Shown: in pieces, positions 54,059-62,372 of the stretch
Numbering within the stretch: position 1 is the stretch's first letter
Layout: each line of letters begins with the position of its first letter
Assembly (NCBI RefSeq): GCF_029051725.1
Contig: NZ_JAACFU010000008.1
Location: forward strand, 248,001-312,000
Reading direction: 5' to 3'
DNA: 64,000 bases
From: Bradyrhizobium sp. CSS354
Lineage (GTDB): Bacteria; Pseudomonadota; Alphaproteobacteria; Rhizobiales; Xanthobacteraceae
Notes under the pieces: model-generated
Databases searched by the model: none
What the model was told of the DNA's origin: nothing
What the model saw: only the letters and a program-made list of their open reading frames with translations
Made by a program: the position numbers and the translations under genes

Positions 54059-54265
54059 TCAACGGTTGGCTTGCTTGTAGGCAAGCCCGGCGGCGCAGAC
54101 GGCGAAGGTCAGCGCCCAGAGCAGACTGGATTCCAGCGACGCGTTCAGGGCGAAGCGCTGAAGCAGGAAAATGAACGTGGCCGCCACGGCGGAATGCATT
54201 GCGACGAAGCCCCACTTCTTCACAACACTGCTCCCTTCAGCTGGCGGCGACGAGAGATCACGCAT
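54059..54265 (-). CDS. Small membrane protein between nuoE and nuoF
   Basis: The 68-residue protein (MRDLSSPPAEGSSVVKKWGF at the start) has two short hydrophobic segments (FVAMHSAVAATFIFLLQRFA and SSLLWALTFAVCAAGLAYK). ATG 54265 shares a base with the nuoE stop (TGATG). It lies 15 bases before nuoF. It is not a known complex I subunit. Its coupling suggests an accessory or assembly role. Confidence 0.75.
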   Translation of the reverse strand: MRDLSSPPAEGSSVVKKWGFVAMHSAVAATFIFLLQRFALNASLESSLLWALTFAVCAAGLAYKQANR

Positions 54266-54876
54266 CAGGTGATCTCCTTCAGTGTGGTCGGCCCACCGGT
54301 CGGCGCCGAGAACTGGCGGCCGTTCTGCGGACCGGGCTTGGGCGGATTGCCAGACGCAAAGCCGTCTAGCACCTTGCCGAAGCTTTCCTTGGTCAAATCC
54401 TCATAGGTGTCCTTGCCGATCAGCACCATCGGCGCATTCACGCAGGCACCGAGGCACTCCACCTCTTCCCAGCTGAAATTGCCGTCCTTGGAGAGATGGA
54501 AGGGCTCGTGATGGATGCGGTGCTCGCAGACGTGGATCAGATCCTCGGCGCCGCGCAGGCGGCACGGCGTGGTGCCGCAGACCTGGACGTGGGCCTTCTT
54601 GCCGACCGGGGCCAGCTGGAACATCGTGTAGAAGGTCGCGACCTCGAGCACGCGGATATAGGGCATGTCGAGCATGTCGGCGACAGCGCGGATCGCGGCC
54701 TCCGAGACCCAACCGTCGTGCTGTTCCTGAACGCGCCAGAGGATGGCGATGACGGCCGAAGCCTGGCGCCCGGCCGGATATTTCGCGATCTGCTGCTTGG
54801 CGAACGCGAGGTTCTCCTCCGTGAACGCAAAGCTCGCGGGCTGGACTTCCTTCGGTGCTAATCGGCGAACGGACAT
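54265..54876 (-). CDS. nuoE: NADH dehydrogenase I subunit E ([2Fe-2S])
   Basis: The 203-residue subunit has the thioredoxin-like [2Fe-2S] set, CGTTPCRLRG and CLGACVNAPMVLIG. An N-terminal FTEENLAFAKQQIAKYPAGR region fits the NuoE start. It follows the FkbM-type gene after 12 bases. Confidence 0.97.
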   Translation of the reverse strand: MSVRRLAPKEVQPASFAFTEENLAFAKQQIAKYPAGRQASAVIAILWRVQEQHDGWVSEAAIRAVADMLDMPYIRVLEVATFYTMFQLAPVGKKAHVQVCGTTPCRLRGAEDLIHVCEHRIHHEPFHLSKDGNFSWEEVECLGACVNAPMVLIGKDTYEDLTKESFGKVLDGFASGNPPKPGPQNGRQFSAPTGGPTTLKEIT

Positions 54877-54888
54877 CTCTTCAATCTC

Positions 54889-55851
54889 TCACTGCATGCG
54901 GCGCGCGGTTTTCGCATTCAGGGCATTGATCCTGTCCTGCCAGAATGCGCTTGCGGTGCCGAAAACATTGTAGCCGACGTGGGTCGAGACCTTGATGCGG
55001 TCGAGGATCGACAGCTCGGTCACCGTTTCCATACGCCGGGTGCTGGGATCGTAGACGATCAGCTTCAGCGGGGTGTGTTCGAGGATGTAGCGCGAGACCG
55101 CGTGCGAGCGGTCGCTGCCGTGCTCCTCGCACATGATGACGCTGTCGGCCTGGAGCAGCCGGGCGCCGCCCTTGATCGCCTCGATCTCGACGCCCTCGAC
55201 GTCGAGCTTGATCAGGTACTTGCCGCTCGCGGCGATCTTGCCGTCGTCGATGAGATTATCGAGCGCGATGACCGGCACGTCCTCGCCGCCCGCCGACGCA
55301 TCGCCGGCGATGCTGAAGGCCTCGTGCTTGGTGCCAGACAGACGCGCGGTGCCACGGGCCGCGCCGATCGCGCATTTCATGGTCTCGAAGCGGCTGCCGT
55401 TGATCCGGGCGTTGTTGGCGAGCTTCGGATAGTTCTGCCCCGACGGCTCGATCGCGACCGCCTTGTGCGAACCGAACGGCTTGCTCGATACCAGCACCGA
55501 CCAATAGCCGTAATTCGCGCCGCAATCGAGCAGCGTGTAGTCGACATCGATGGAGTCGGCGAACAGCAGCTCCAGCTCGTCCTCGTAATTGTAGGAACGG
55601 TTGAGCAGCTTGCTCCAATAGCCGTCGCCGTAGGGAAATTCGAACACGGCGTCGGGGTTGAGCTTGATCGCGATGTTGCGCTCGGGCAGCGTCTTGCGCA
55701 GCAGATTGGCGCAGGCGATGTAGCCCATATGCGAGAAGTGCGAGGAGATCTTCGATCCCGTCACCAGCGCCAAGGCAGCCGTCCGCTCCCACAGGTTGGC
55801 CCCTTCAAGGGCCCCCGAGGCGCGGTCAAACTGGATCGGCGCCTGCGCCAT
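54889..55851 (-). CDS. FkbM-family methyltransferase inside the nuo operon
   Basis: ATG 55851 (MAQAPIQFDRASGALEGANL) shares a base with the nuoD stop (TGATG). The 320-residue protein has an SAM-binding region DYTLLDCGANYGYWSVLVSS, the FkbM motif AVAIEPSGQNYPKLANNARI, and LIKLDVEGVEIEAIKGG with the Asp-Val-Glu-Gly signature. FkbM enzymes are O-methyltransferases. A complex I target or an unrelated glycan or lipid target are both possible. Confidence 0.88.
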   Translation of the reverse strand: MAQAPIQFDRASGALEGANLWERTAALALVTGSKISSHFSHMGYIACANLLRKTLPERNIAIKLNPDAVFEFPYGDGYWSKLLNRSYNYEDELELLFADSIDVDYTLLDCGANYGYWSVLVSSKPFGSHKAVAIEPSGQNYPKLANNARINGSRFETMKCAIGAARGTARLSGTKHEAFSIAGDASAGGEDVPVIALDNLIDDGKIAASGKYLIKLDVEGVEIEAIKGGARLLQADSVIMCEEHGSDRSHAVSRYILEHTPLKLIVYDPSTRRMETVTELSILDRIKVSTHVGYNVFGTASAFWQDRINALNAKTARRMQ

Positions 55852-57047
55852 CACCGATCGACCTCTCCGAACACGATGTCGAGCGATCCGAGGATCGCCG
55901 AGACGTCGGCGAGCAGATGACCACGGCAGATGTGGTCCATGGCCTGGAGATGCGCAAAGCCCGGCGCGCGGATTTTGCACTTGTAGGGCTTGTTGGTGCC
56001 GTCCGAGATGAGAAAGACGCCGAACTCGCCCTTCGGCGCCTCGACCGCGGCGTAGACCTCGCCGGCCGGCACGTGAACGCCTTCGGTGTAGAGCTTGAAG
56101 TGATGGATCAGCGCTTCCATCGAGCGCTTCATCTCGCCACGGCGCGGCGGCGCGACCTTGTTGTCCTCGACGACGACGGGGCCCTTCCCGTCTGGCGCGT
56201 TAAGCTTCTGGATGCACTGCTTCATGATGCGCACGGACTGGCGCATCTCTTCCATGCGGATCAGATAGCGGTCGTAGCAATCGCCGTTCTTGCCGATCGG
56301 GATGTCGAAATCCATCTCGGCGTAGCATTCATAGGGCTGCGACTTGCGCAGATCCCAGGCCGCTCCCGAACCGCGCACCATCACGCCGGAGAAGCCCCAC
56401 TCCCAGGCCTCCTTCAGCGACACCACGCCGATGTCGACGTTGCGCTGCTTGAAGATGCGGTTCGCGGTGAGCAGCCGGTCGAGATCTTCGACCACTTTCA
56501 GGAACGGATCGCACCAGGCGTCGATGTCGTCGACCAGCTTCTGCGGCAGGTCCTGATGCACGCCGCCGACGCGGAAGTAGGCTGCGTGCATGCGGCTGCC
56601 GGAGGCGCGCTCGTAGAACACCATCAGCTTTTCGCGCTCTTCGAAGCCCCACAGCGGCGGGGTCAGCGCGCCGACGTCCATCGCTTGCGTGGTGACGTTG
56701 AGCAAATGCGACAGGATGCGGCCGATCTCGCAATAGAGCACGCGGATCAGCTGCGCGCGGCGCGGCACCTCGATGCCGAGCAGCTTTTCTGCAGCCATGC
56801 AGAAGGCGTGCTCCTGATTCATCGGCGCGACGTAGTCGAGGCGGTCGAAATAAGGGATCGCCTGCAGATAGGTCTTCTGCTCGATCAGCTTTTCGGTGCC
56901 GCGATGGAGCAGACCGATATGCGGGTCGACGCGGGCGACGACTTCGCCGTCAAGCTCCAGCACCAGGCGCAGCACGCCGTGCGCGGCCGGATGCTGCGGA
57001 CCGAAGTTGATGGTGAAGTTGCGAAGGACTTCGGGTTGCTCGTTCAT
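55851..57047 (-). CDS. nuoD: NADH dehydrogenase I subunit D
   Basis: The 398-residue quinone-site subunit starts RNFTINFGPQHPAAHGVLRL. Conserved regions include MNQEHAFCMAAEKLLGIEVP and RAPGFAHLQAMDHICRGHLL. It is fused to neither nuoC nor any other subunit. Its stop overlaps the methyltransferase start. Confidence 0.97.
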   Translation of the reverse strand: MNEQPEVLRNFTINFGPQHPAAHGVLRLVLELDGEVVARVDPHIGLLHRGTEKLIEQKTYLQAIPYFDRLDYVAPMNQEHAFCMAAEKLLGIEVPRRAQLIRVLYCEIGRILSHLLNVTTQAMDVGALTPPLWGFEEREKLMVFYERASGSRMHAAYFRVGGVHQDLPQKLVDDIDAWCDPFLKVVEDLDRLLTANRIFKQRNVDIGVVSLKEAWEWGFSGVMVRGSGAAWDLRKSQPYECYAEMDFDIPIGKNGDCYDRYLIRMEEMRQSVRIMKQCIQKLNAPDGKGPVVVEDNKVAPPRRGEMKRSMEALIHHFKLYTEGVHVPAGEVYAAVEAPKGEFGVFLISDGTNKPYKCKIRAPGFAHLQAMDHICRGHLLADVSAILGSLDIVFGEVDR

Positions 57048-57049
57048 GT

Positions 57050-57664
57050 TCAGACCTTCGGCCCCGCTTTTTCATCACCGGGAAGGACCGGATAGTCGGC
57101 GCCCTCCCACGGGGACAAAAAGTCGAACTTGCGGAATTCCTGGTTGAGCCTGACCGGCTCGTACACCACCCGCTTCTCCTGGTCGTCGTAGCGGACCTCG
57201 AGGAAGCCGGTGGTCGGGAAATCCTTGCGCAGCGGATGACCCTCGAAGCCGTAATCGGTCAGGAGGCGACGCATGTCGGGATGACCGACAAAGATCACGC
57301 CGTAGAGGTCGTAGGCCTCGCGCTCGAACCAGTCGGCGCCGGGGAACACTTCGATCAGCGACGGCACCTGCGTGGTCTCGTCGGCCTGGGCCTTGAGCCG
57401 GATCCGGGCGTTCAGGGTCGGTGACAGGAAGTGATAGATCACGTCGAAGCGCTTCTCGCGCGAGGGATAGTCCGCCGCCGTGATGTCGGTGAAGTTGACG
57501 AAGCGGCAGTTCGGGTCGTCGCGGAGGTACTTGACCACCTCGACGATCTTGCTGGCTTCGACATCGACCGTGAGCTGGTTGAAGGCCACCGAATGACCCG
57601 TTGCGGCGCCCGGAAGCGCGCTAACGATCGTCTGCCCCAGGGCGTCGAGCTTGGCGTCGTCCAT
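57050..57664 (-). CDS. nuoC: NADH dehydrogenase I subunit C
   Basis: The 204-residue subunit starts MDDAKLDALGQTIVSALPGA. It has the signature ADWFEREAYDLYGVIFVGHP and YGFEGHPLRKDFPTTGFLEV. It is separate from nuoD, as usual in Alphaproteobacteria. Confidence 0.97.
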   Translation of the reverse strand: MDDAKLDALGQTIVSALPGAATGHSVAFNQLTVDVEASKIVEVVKYLRDDPNCRFVNFTDITAADYPSREKRFDVIYHFLSPTLNARIRLKAQADETTQVPSLIEVFPGADWFEREAYDLYGVIFVGHPDMRRLLTDYGFEGHPLRKDFPTTGFLEVRYDDQEKRVVYEPVRLNQEFRKFDFLSPWEGADYPVLPGDEKAGPKV

Positions 57665-57675
57665 GACGTAAAACC

Positions 57676-58263
57676 TTAGCGTTCGATGGTGCCGGTGCGG
57701 CGGATCTTCTTCTGCAGCAGCAGCACCCCGTAGAGCAGCGCTTCCGCCGTGGGCGGGCAGCCCGGCACGTAGATGTCGATCGGCACGATACGATCGCAGC
57801 CGCGCACGACCGAGTAGGAATAGTGATAATAGCCGCCGCCGTTGGCGCAGGAGCCCATCGAGATGACGTAACGCGGCTCGGGCATCTGGTCGTAGACCTT
57901 GCGCAGTGCGGGCGCCATCTTGTTGGTCAGGGTCCCCGCGACGATCATCACGTCCGACTGACGCGGCGAGGCGCGCGGCGCGAAGCCGAAGCGCTCGACG
58001 TCGTAGCGCGGCATCGACACCTGCATCATCTCGACCGCGCAGCAGGCGAGACCGAAGGTCATCCACATCAGCGAGCCGGTGCGCGCCCAGGTGATGAGGT
58101 CGTCGGTCGCGGCGACGAAGAAGCCCTTGTCGGACAGTTCCGAATTGACCTCGAGGAAGAACGGATCATTGGCCCCGACCGGCTTGCCGGTCGACGGGTC
58201 CAGGATGCCCTTGGGGGCCGGCGCGAGAACCGGACCGGCGGATGACACAGGGTTCAATCCCAT
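57676..58263 (-). CDS. nuoB: NADH dehydrogenase I subunit B (cluster N2)
   Basis: The 195-residue subunit carries the N2 [4Fe-4S] ligands in MTFGLACCAVEMMQVS, MGSCANGGGYYHYSYSVV and VPGCPPTAEALLYG. ATG 58263 overlaps the nuoA stop by ten bases. Confidence 0.97.
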   Translation of the reverse strand: MGLNPVSSAGPVLAPAPKGILDPSTGKPVGANDPFFLEVNSELSDKGFFVAATDDLITWARTGSLMWMTFGLACCAVEMMQVSMPRYDVERFGFAPRASPRQSDVMIVAGTLTNKMAPALRKVYDQMPEPRYVISMGSCANGGGYYHYSYSVVRGCDRIVPIDIYVPGCPPTAEALLYGVLLLQKKIRRTGTIER

Positions 58264-58619
58264 TCCAGTGCGCCTTTCTTCCATTCATAGGCGAACCCGA
58301 CCGTCAGCACGCCAAGGAACACCACCATGGACCAGAAGCCGGTCGCGCCAAGCTTGCCGAACGCCACCGCCCAGGGAAACAGGAACGCCACCTCGAGGTC
58401 GAAGATGATGAAGAGGATGGCGACCAGATAGAAGCGAACGTCGAACTTCATGCGGGCATCGTCGAAGGCGTTGAAACCGCACTCATACGCCGACAGCTTT
58501 TCCGGGTCCGGCTGCTGGAACGCCACGATGAACGGCGCGATCAGCAGCACCAGACCAATGAGGCCCGCTACCCCTATGAAGACGACGAGTGGAAGATAGT
58601 TCTGCAGAATGCCGCTCAT
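58254..58619 (-). CDS. nuoA: NADH dehydrogenase I subunit A
   Basis: The 121-residue, three-span subunit starts MSGILQNYLPLVVFIGVAGL. It has the conserved Cys region SAYECGFNAFDDARMKFDVR and Asp-Glu in FDLEVAFLFPWAV. It is the first gene of the nuo operon. Confidence 0.97.
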   Translation of the reverse strand: MSGILQNYLPLVVFIGVAGLIGLVLLIAPFIVAFQQPDPEKLSAYECGFNAFDDARMKFDVRFYLVAILFIIFDLEVAFLFPWAVAFGKLGATGFWSMVVFLGVLTVGFAYEWKKGALEWD

Positions 58620-59190
58620 TGACGAGCCCTTTTTCCCGCAGCCTCGGGACAGCCACGGATTCGTCCAGTTTGGAATTGTTCTGAGCCTTAGCGCAGTGCA
58701 CCAATGGGCGCAAGACACGCTCTTTTTAGGCCCTTTGTCGCCCTCAGAACGGTGGAAATCCCGGAATCACCCCGCGGCTGGTATGGAGCAGATCGACCGC
58801 CCCAGCAAGGGCGCCCCGATCAGTCCACACGCGCTGGGCCGTGACGTCCGTGGTTGGGAAGGCTCACTTTATCTAGGTCGCGACGCAGCAAAGTCCAGAT
58901 TACAACGAGGACAGGCGCGCCCATTATCGGGCGAGCGATCCGGGAGCCATGCATCACGATCGGACCCGGGCTCGTCTGGCGAATGCGTCGGCGGGCGGCG
59001 CCCGCTTCCGCCGCAGCGGAAATCGGTGGCGAGCGCGGCGGCGACGTGGCTGGGTCGTCGCGCGCCGCGCTCGCATGAGCTTCGGGCCGGGGGGCATCGC
59101 CCGCGAGCTCATCGATCTCGTGGTGGAAGCCGGTGACGAGCCGGTCAGGCTCTCACGAAGGCCTTCCCTCGCCTGTTCTCGTCATTTGCC
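58620..59190. other. Upstream region of the nuo operon, no gene recognised
   Basis: These 571 bases separate nuoA from the receptor gene whose 3' end lies at 59191. They must hold the nuo promoter near nuoA. By eye I cannot fix a -35/-10 pair. A plus-strand frame ending at 59203 is arginine-rich and has no ribosome site, so it is taken as chance. Confidence 0.5.
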
Positions 59191-61443
59191 TCACCATTTG
59201 TAGGAGACGCTGGCGGTCACGCGCCGGCGGTCGCCGTAGAAGCAGGAGGCTGCCGCCGCACAGCTGGCGACGTAGATCTTGTCGGTCAAATTGACCACGA
59301 TCAGCGCGGTGCGCCAGTTCTGCCACTCATAGTGGAGCGCGAGATCGCCGAGCACGACTGCGGGAACCTCGAGGGTATTGGCGGTATCCGCCCACGACGA
59401 ACCGATATAGCGGACACCGCCGCCGAAACCGAACCCTGCGAGCGGCCCGTCCTTGAAGGTGTAGTCCGCCCAGCCGGACACCAGGAGCTCAGGCGTGTTG
59501 GTCGGGGTCTTCCCGACCAACGACGGGTCCAGATCCCTGCTGTTGAACAAATGGTAGGCCGTGAACGAGCCGATCAGCTTCAGCTCACGCGTGGCGTTCG
59601 CCACCGCTTCGAGCTCGATGCCGCGCGAGGTCACCTCGCCGGTCTGGTTCTGCAACGTCGTGACGACAGGATCGGTGGTTGCCACGTTCTGGCGCTTCAG
59701 GTCGAACACCGAGGCGGTGAAGTAGCCGTCAAATCCCCGCGGCGCGACCTTCACGCCGATTTCCGTCTGCTGGCCGGTCTCCGGCAGGAACAGCTGGTTT
59801 TGCGCGTTGAGGCCGATGATCGGATTGTAGCTTGTGGCGTAGGACACATAGGGCGCGATGCCGCTGTCGAAATTGTAGATCAGCCCGGCGCGTCCGCTAA
59901 ACCTGCTGTCGTCGCGGCTGGCAAGCGTGGCGCCGGTATCACGTGCAGCCTGCGTCGTCTCGACCCAATCATTGCGGCCGCTCAGCACCAGCGTGAAGTT
60001 GCCGAGCTTCATCTGGTCCTGCAGATAGGTGCCGGCCTGCTTCTGCGTGATCTGGAAGTTTCGGAACGGTGCGCCCGTCAAGGGAATATCAAGTCCATAG
60101 GCGGGATTGAAGACGTTGACCGGAGGAACCGTGCCGAAGTTGAACGCCTGATAGTCGTCGATCTGGTAGCCCTTCAAATCGACCCCGAACAGCATCGTGT
60201 GCCGCACCGCGCCGGTGTTGAAGCGGTACTCCAGCTGGTTGTCGAGATTGGCCTGGTTGGCGGTGTTCTTCGCGTACCAATTATAGCGACCGAGACTGGC
60301 CGTGTTGATGTCAGCCCAATTGTTGCCGATGTAGCCGCGATAGGTCACGTCGACATGGGCAAAGCGCGCATTCTGCCGAAACGTCAAATCGTCGGTGAGA
60401 TTGCGCTCGAACTGATAGCCCAGCATCTCCTGCTCGCGCGTGAACTTGTCGACACTGGGATCGCCGGCGAAAAAGCTGGTCGGGATCTTGCCGAATGGAG
60501 CGTTGGTCACCGTGCCCTCATAGGGCAGGAAGTTGATGCCACGGGTTTCCTGCCGGGAAGCTGAAGCCAGCACCGTGAACGTCGTGTCGGCGTCCGGCTT
60601 CCAGGTCACCGACGGCGCGATGAAGTAGTTGTTATCCGGCGTGAAATTGACCTGCGTGGGGCCGTTCTGGACCTGGCCGACGACACGGTAGAACAGCTTG
60701 CCGTTGTCAGGGCTCGTCGCGACCGGACCGCCGACATCGAAGCCGACATAGGCGTTGCCGAAACTGTTGACGCCGGTCTCGATGAAACGGACGGGCTCCG
60801 CGGGCGGCATCTTGCTGATGACGTTGACGATGCCGCTCGGGCTCGATCCGCCATAGAGCACGGCCGATGGACCGCGCAGCACCTCGACGCGCTCCATGTT
60901 GGGCGTCTGGAGCTTCCAGCTCGCATAGGACGTGTAGAACAGCTGCATGCCGTCGAGGAACAGTCCGATATCGTCGGATTTGAAGCCGCGGATCAGCCAC
61001 CAGTCGTTGCGCGTGTCCGCGCCGAAGGTCCCGGCGCGGACGCCGGCGGTATAGCGCAGGACCTCGTCGAGCTTGTTCGCCTTCTGGTCGCGGATCTGCT
61101 CCGCGCCAATCACCGAAACCGCCTGCGGCGTTTCCATGATCGGCGTGTTGGTCTTGGTGCCGGACGAGCTGCGGCCGGCGACGTAGCCGTGCACCGGACC
61201 GAGCGGGGTCTCGATGAAACCGACATTACGCTGCGGCTGCGGCCTGCTTCGGTTGGCGGTCTGCTGGGATGATCGCGGCGCGCGGCGCTGGACGGAGGGC
61301 GCCGCCCGGCGGCGCGCTTCCGGCGCGGTGACGGTCACCGACGGAATGTTCTGCGCGCCACTCTGCGCAGCAGATTGTGCAAGCGACGCCTGCGGCACCA
61401 AGACCCAAGCGGATGCGGTCGCCAATACGGCCGACCGCAGCAT
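59191..61443 (-). CDS. TonB-dependent ferric-siderophore receptor
   Basis: ATG 61443 (MLRSAVLATASAWVLVPQAS) gives a signal peptide ending SLAQ and a 750-residue protein. A GTG at 61497 would add 18 residues. The TonB box region (VTVTAPE), a plug (TPQAVSVIGAEQIRDQKANK, DEVLRYTAGVRAGTFGADTR, WWLIRGFKSDDIGLFLDGMQ) and a barrel ending RRVTASVSYKW follow. The plug is of FhuA/FpvA siderophore type. A 12-bp tandem repeat lies upstream. The divergent neighbourhood contains a MarR gene. Confidence 0.93.
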   Translation of the reverse strand: MLRSAVLATASAWVLVPQASLAQSAAQSGAQNIPSVTVTAPEARRRAAPSVQRRAPRSSQQTANRSRPQPQRNVGFIETPLGPVHGYVAGRSSSGTKTNTPIMETPQAVSVIGAEQIRDQKANKLDEVLRYTAGVRAGTFGADTRNDWWLIRGFKSDDIGLFLDGMQLFYTSYASWKLQTPNMERVEVLRGPSAVLYGGSSPSGIVNVISKMPPAEPVRFIETGVNSFGNAYVGFDVGGPVATSPDNGKLFYRVVGQVQNGPTQVNFTPDNNYFIAPSVTWKPDADTTFTVLASASRQETRGINFLPYEGTVTNAPFGKIPTSFFAGDPSVDKFTREQEMLGYQFERNLTDDLTFRQNARFAHVDVTYRGYIGNNWADINTASLGRYNWYAKNTANQANLDNQLEYRFNTGAVRHTMLFGVDLKGYQIDDYQAFNFGTVPPVNVFNPAYGLDIPLTGAPFRNFQITQKQAGTYLQDQMKLGNFTLVLSGRNDWVETTQAARDTGATLASRDDSRFSGRAGLIYNFDSGIAPYVSYATSYNPIIGLNAQNQLFLPETGQQTEIGVKVAPRGFDGYFTASVFDLKRQNVATTDPVVTTLQNQTGEVTSRGIELEAVANATRELKLIGSFTAYHLFNSRDLDPSLVGKTPTNTPELLVSGWADYTFKDGPLAGFGFGGGVRYIGSSWADTANTLEVPAVVLGDLALHYEWQNWRTALIVVNLTDKIYVASCAAAASCFYGDRRRVTASVSYKW

Positions 61444-61570
61444 TCCCAGACTGTTCAACGCGCAACCCCAAAACTGCGTGTTTTGATTTGCACACACCGT
61501 CAGTCCCGTGACGGCATGCGCTTGCGGTGACGCTTAGGGGAGCGCGCGCGAATTCCCTAATTGAAAGCCT

Positions 61571-61630
61571 CTTAGAAAGAGTCTTAGAAAGAGTCTTGGA
61601 AGGGTTCTTGGAAAGGTTCTTGGAAGTGAT
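61571..61630. repeat. Five tandem 12-bp units upstream of the siderophore receptor
   Basis: Units begin at 61571, 61583, 61595, 61607 and 61619. The first two are CTTAGAAAGAGT twice; the others are CTTGGAAGGGTT, CTTGGAAAGGTT and CTTGGAAGTGAT. The array lies about 130-190 bases upstream of the receptor start and just past the MarR stop. A multiple of three in period lets it read open (LERV-like repeats), but there is no gene. Confidence 0.88.
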
Positions 61631-61657
61631 CCAGCATGTTCCGGGATTGCCGAAACG

Positions 61658-62170
61658 TCAGCGCGAAGTCTTCTCGCTCTCGAGCATCTCGGCGGCGATC
61701 GCCGTCAATTGATCGACCTGCTGCAGCAGCGCCTCGAACTCGGCTTCGCTCAGATGTTCGCGCAAGCGCCGATTGCGCTCCTGCGCGCCGGCGACGATCG
61801 CATCATGCGCCGCAAGGCCCGTTGCGGTTAGCGAGACCAGAACCTCGCGGCTGTCTTTCGGGTTCGCTGATTTCGCGATCAGCTTGCGCGATACGAGTTC
61901 CGCAAGCGCGCGGCTGATCTGCCCCTTGTCCTGGCCGACGGCTTCCGCAAGCCGCGCCACGCTCATCGGCGGCCGCCGCCCGAGCGAGGCGACCAGGCCG
62001 AACTCGACCGATGACAATCCGGCGAGACGCTTGTAGCGCAGGATGGCGCCGCGCTTGAGCAAATTGGCCAGCACCATCAGCCGCGACGACAGCATCACGG
62101 TGATCGGCGCAGGCGGATCGCCCTCGTCCGTCTCGGGCGACGACCCGCCCCTGCTCTCGGTCTGGCTCAT
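61658..62170 (-). CDS. MarR-family transcriptional regulator
   Basis: The 170-residue regulator starts MSQTESRGGSSPETDEGDPP. It has the MarR winged helix FGLVASLGRRPPMSVARLAE and DKGQISRALAELVSRKLIAK, with the wing SANPKDSREVLVSLTATGLA. It is divergent from the Rieske oxygenase, with a palindromic operator between them, so it probably represses that gene and responds to an aromatic compound. Confidence 0.92.
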   Translation of the reverse strand: MSQTESRGGSSPETDEGDPPAPITVMLSSRLMVLANLLKRGAILRYKRLAGLSSVEFGLVASLGRRPPMSVARLAEAVGQDKGQISRALAELVSRKLIAKSANPKDSREVLVSLTATGLAAHDAIVAGAQERNRRLREHLSEAEFEALLQQVDQLTAIAAEMLESEKTSR

Positions 62171-62283
62171 GATCCACCTCTGCCAAGAAAGGCGAAGCAT
62201 GCCAAGCCCAAGCAGGGCGGGGCCAAACCCAGGCGGCCGCCGTTCGCCGGCCTCGTTAAATGCGACTAAGAGGCACTTGGATT

Positions 62284-62304
62284 ATCGTTGACATTGTCAT
62301 CGAT
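62284..62304. promoter_or_regulatory. Near-perfect 21-bp palindromic operator overlapping TTGACA
   Basis: ATCG-T-TGACA-T-TGTCA-T-CGAT (62284-62304) is symmetric about 62294, with a single mismatched pair. It contains TTGACA (62288-62293), a possible -35 for the oxygenase gene. It is the best candidate for the MarR binding site. Confidence 0.75.
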
Positions 62305-62372
62305 CTACCCTTCACTGGGTACAAGGCATCAAAAAAAGCCCGGCCGGAGCGGCCGACTACGGGAGGACCGGT

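Noticed and set aside
58854..59203. Arginine-rich plus-strand frames upstream of nuoA
   Set aside because: They have no ribosome site, no domain, and the composition of non-coding high-GC DNA.
61527..61712. A small frame with LERV/LEGF repeats
   Set aside because: The repeats are the translation of the 12-bp DNA array, and no ribosome site precedes it.
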